From the NCBI GenBank assembly GCA_958496175.1, contig OY292279.1, positions 21,700,001 to 21,764,000 on the forward strand: a stretch of DNA of 64,000 bases. Reading direction: 5' to 3'. Position 1 is the stretch's first letter. Every line of letters starts with the position of its first letter. The position numbers and the translations under genes are program-made. The DNA comes from Sisyra terminalis (taxonomy: Eukaryota; Arthropoda; Insecta; Neuroptera; Sisyridae). A model generated the notes under the pieces. That model searched no databases. It saw only the letters and a list, made by a program, of their open reading frames with translations, and had not been told where the DNA came from. Positions 61,501 to 64,000 of the stretch are shown piece by piece.

Positions 61501-62131
61501 GAAGTGTATAGCCAGGAAACTTGGTATAACTACATCTTCAAATTTTAACGAATTCAAATTAGAAACGAATTTGAAACCTTTACATATTTGTAAGAAAATA
61601 TGACCTGAACATCCTGGAAGAATATGAAACCTATAAAGCCCACAAATTGGATCCAATCAATATCCGTAACAACAAATTATTTGCAACAAACACGTTGTAT
61701 GAACTTTGTTTACAATTGAGAAAATAAAATACCACCTGACGATGACAATAAGCCGCTGTTGAAACGCTTGTGGAAAAAGAAAAATTGAGTAATGCGATAT
61801 AAGTAATAATTCATTACTCTGAATTAATAAAATATTTATCAATTTTAAATCAATTATCAATTATTTATCTATTTGGTTTAAATCAATTAAAAAATCGAAT
61901 CACGCTTCAGATGTAAGAAAAAACTTCTATATTGTTCTATATGTTAAAATTTACACAGTCTGATTTATTTAAACCAAATGTAGAATTCGTAAAACCCATA
62001 AAATTTAAGTTTTTATATATTTGCAGAAATTGAGACACGTAGTTTCAATTAAATTAATGTTAGTATTCTTAAATGTCTTACAAGGAAAAGGGAATTTGTA
62101 TATTTTAATAGAAAAATACAACACATAATAC
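58541..62131. other. 5' flank of the PDZ gene; no gene seen
   Basis: It presumably holds the promoter and 5' UTR, which cannot be placed. Moderately complex, less AT-biased DNA around 60290-60430 (ATATGCTTCGATACGAG, GAGAGGGATCCAGCTG) stands out but has no coding frame. MITE-like GTATGAAAATACC near 59538 recalls the 34330-34522 family. Confidence 0.35.
61734..61780 (+). repeat. CTGANGA...GTTGAAACG motif, second occurrence
   Basis: CCACCTGACGATGACAATAA followed by GCCGCTGTTGAAACGC closely recalls the arm of the 46838-47089 palindrome. Flanking CCAC and GTGG could pair. It is part of a dispersed element of unknown extent. Confidence 0.45.
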
Positions 62132-62350
62132 GACACATGCCCCTTTTAGAACCGTCAACTCTGGCAACGTTGCATTTTCTACTTTAGTTTTTATTCTACT
62201 CGCAATTTTGTTGCTAATTCAATTCTAACATGGTATAATTTTCTTTTTGGTGGCTAAATTTTCATTATGGACCGATTTATTCCCGAACTAAATTAAAACG
62301 AAAGTGAAACAACGTTGCCAGATTTGATAGTTCTAAAAGGGACATGAGCC
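62132..62350. mobile_element. Palindromic ~215-bp MITE family, copy e
   Basis: Ends CACATGCCCCTTTTAGAACC and GTTCTAAAAGGGACATGAGC, inner CTGGCAACGTTGCATTTTC and CAACGTTGCCAGATTTG. This is the copy closest to the apparent family consensus. Confidence 0.75.
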
Positions 62351-64000
62351 CTTAAATTGGACTTCAGCAGGTATGACTTTTAGTGTATATATGTATATAT
62401 GTAAATAGTAAATTATTATTTAATAATTTTTAATTGTGTACGTACCGATAAAAATTATTTATTTAAAATTCGTTTAAATAACAATGTCACAAACTTTCAA
62501 AAAAATAAAATAAAATAATTTAAATTAATAAAAAACAACAATCAAAACAACAATTAGCACTAGAATTACTCATTATAAATATAAACTTCAATCAACAGTT
62601 ATTTCAAAGAATTAAATTCAGCATATATGTAATATTATGCTTATGAGTGAACCAACACAATGAAGGTTGGGATAGTGATTCAATATTCTCCAGAGTAACC
62701 CAGTCCCTGATTCTGAAATATTCCCGACATTTAGGCGCGGCGATCCCCACCTACTACAAAAACCACTTGACAGCATCCGTCAATGATGTGTAGGTACGCA
62801 TCTTCAAAACTTCTCAGTTCTTTTCTTTAGAATTACCCAACACATCAAACCATTTACGTCGAATTCAAAAGTTAAAAGCATTTTTATCCTCATTAAACAC
62901 TTTGATAAAAAAAAAACGGTGAAACACTTTGATAAAATTCAAAGTCTTATGAAGAATTATTCTATATTTATAAACCGTTTTTTTGTTCATCACTTTTTTT
63001 GTCATAAATAATATTAGAACCAATATGAAAATGTTTTTGTATATACAAGTATCTACTAGTAGATCTTCCAGATCTTGTATTAGAATATTTAGAAAAAATA
63101 TAATTAAAAATATTTAAAAATTATTGAGTTTTGATTGTCTATATGTGTCACCACATTTTTGCTAGAACACTCGAGAAATAGAAATAAGAATGGAAATTAA
63201 ACATAAGTTTTGGAATCTTCATAGAAAATATGCGGGTTCCTCTTTCTTATTGGGCATTCTGGGCAAGTGCTCAGAGCCCTGGGATGGAAGCTTCCTTGTT
63301 CTTATCAGATCACCAATCGGTAGCCAATATTTATTAGCAGTATTCATTCAATTTTATTGGATTATATGAGTATTTACCAGTTCATTTCATTTGACAATAA
63401 AGAAATAAAATAACAGTTGAAAAAATCTAGAATTTTGCTTATCTACTTTTTGCACCGGTTTAAACAAAATACTCCTCTGGCAAATGTGTTGCTTCCAATA
63501 GGGTAATGACGACCCTGATAATATGAGAATCAAATGAGATCAAGTAATCATTTGGAAGGCATTGCGAAAATATACGGGATTTTTAAATGTTTGTTCAAAT
63601 TACGAAACCAATGCTGCAAAAATATGCTAATAGCCGGATAAGTATTGATGGTAAAAACAAAGAAAGAACATTTTGTCATGGTGACTAGATGGTGATAAGA
63701 TGCACCCCAAAATTAATCAACCAATTTTCAAGGGAAAATTTTTTTTTGAATATTTTACTTCATTTATTGGTACCTTAACTACTACACTAACTAATTTATA
63801 GATTTCCGTAGGGATCCCGGATTTCTTTATGATCGCTAAAATTTACGGGAGTCCCGGATTCAATTTCATGGTTGTCAAAAATAACGGGAATCCCCAATTT
63901 ATTTTAGTAGGACTTTCCTATCGGACTATAAGACGCATTTCGTTTCTAAAGACACATCCTGATTTTTGGTCTAATTTTCTGGATAAAGAGATGCGTCTTA
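62351..64000. other. AT-rich non-coding sequence to window end
   Basis: No gene was supported. At 63912-64000 ATAAGACGCATTTCG and GAGATGCGTCTTA form an inverted pair at the very edge, possibly a small MITE or the end of a larger element. Confidence 0.4.

Overview
The window is AT-rich eukaryotic nuclear DNA, most likely from an insect. It has spliced genes with GT-AG introns (the shortest 55-72 bp), a kraken-type serine-hydrolase cluster, and many small DNA transposons and tRNA-derived SINEs. There is no bacterial gene organisation, no rRNA, no convincing functional tRNA and no CRISPR. The order of insect cannot be fixed from this sequence alone.

Layout on the minus strand: one long gene runs from about 58.5 kb down to about 14.3 kb. 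Exon 1 (58445-58540) and exon 2 (23672-23823) together encode one PDZ domain with the PWGFR carboxylate-binding loop of the ALP/Enigma/ZASP and synaptopodin-2 type. Exons 3 and 4 (20970-21043, 20536-20646) encode a basic/polar linker. A probable last exon (14309-14694) encodes a Lys/Gln/Ser-rich tail. All phases agree, giving a 272-residue protein if exon 5 is correct. Intron 1 is about 34.6 kb.

Inside intron 1, between 35.8 and 50.1 kb, lie four complete two-exon alpha/beta-hydrolase paralogues of the kraken/SERHL (probable serine hydrolase) family. They are A (minus, 35768-36901), B (plus, 38501-39615), C (minus, 44192-48585) and D (minus, 49013-50114). All share the intron position after the HGWQ-like motif. 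A and B are head-to-head; D and C are in tandem. All four keep the nucleophile Ser and a His near the C terminus. They differ at the oxyanion-hole His-Gly (HG, PG, HG, AN) and at the nucleophile elbow (GHSYG, GHSLG, GHSLG, SHSLG), so C looks like the canonical enzyme while B and especially D have diverged.

The rest is non-coding. It holds ten copies of one tRNA-derived SINE, a 919-bp deleted mariner-like element with intact inverted repeats and TA target sites, other mariner relics, hAT-type MITEs (one nested in another), and a ~215-bp palindromic MITE family. There are also three very large palindromes (about 600, 956 and 252 bp), a pair of inverted ~800-bp repeats at 8-13.6 kb, and tandem repeats. 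Regions 1-14 kb and 58.6-64 kb contain no gene I can support.

How the genes relate: the hydrolases are nested in, and partly antisense or co-oriented with, a probable cytoskeletal PDZ gene. Their products are predicted metabolic hydrolases with presequence-like N termini, so the link is positional rather than biochemical.
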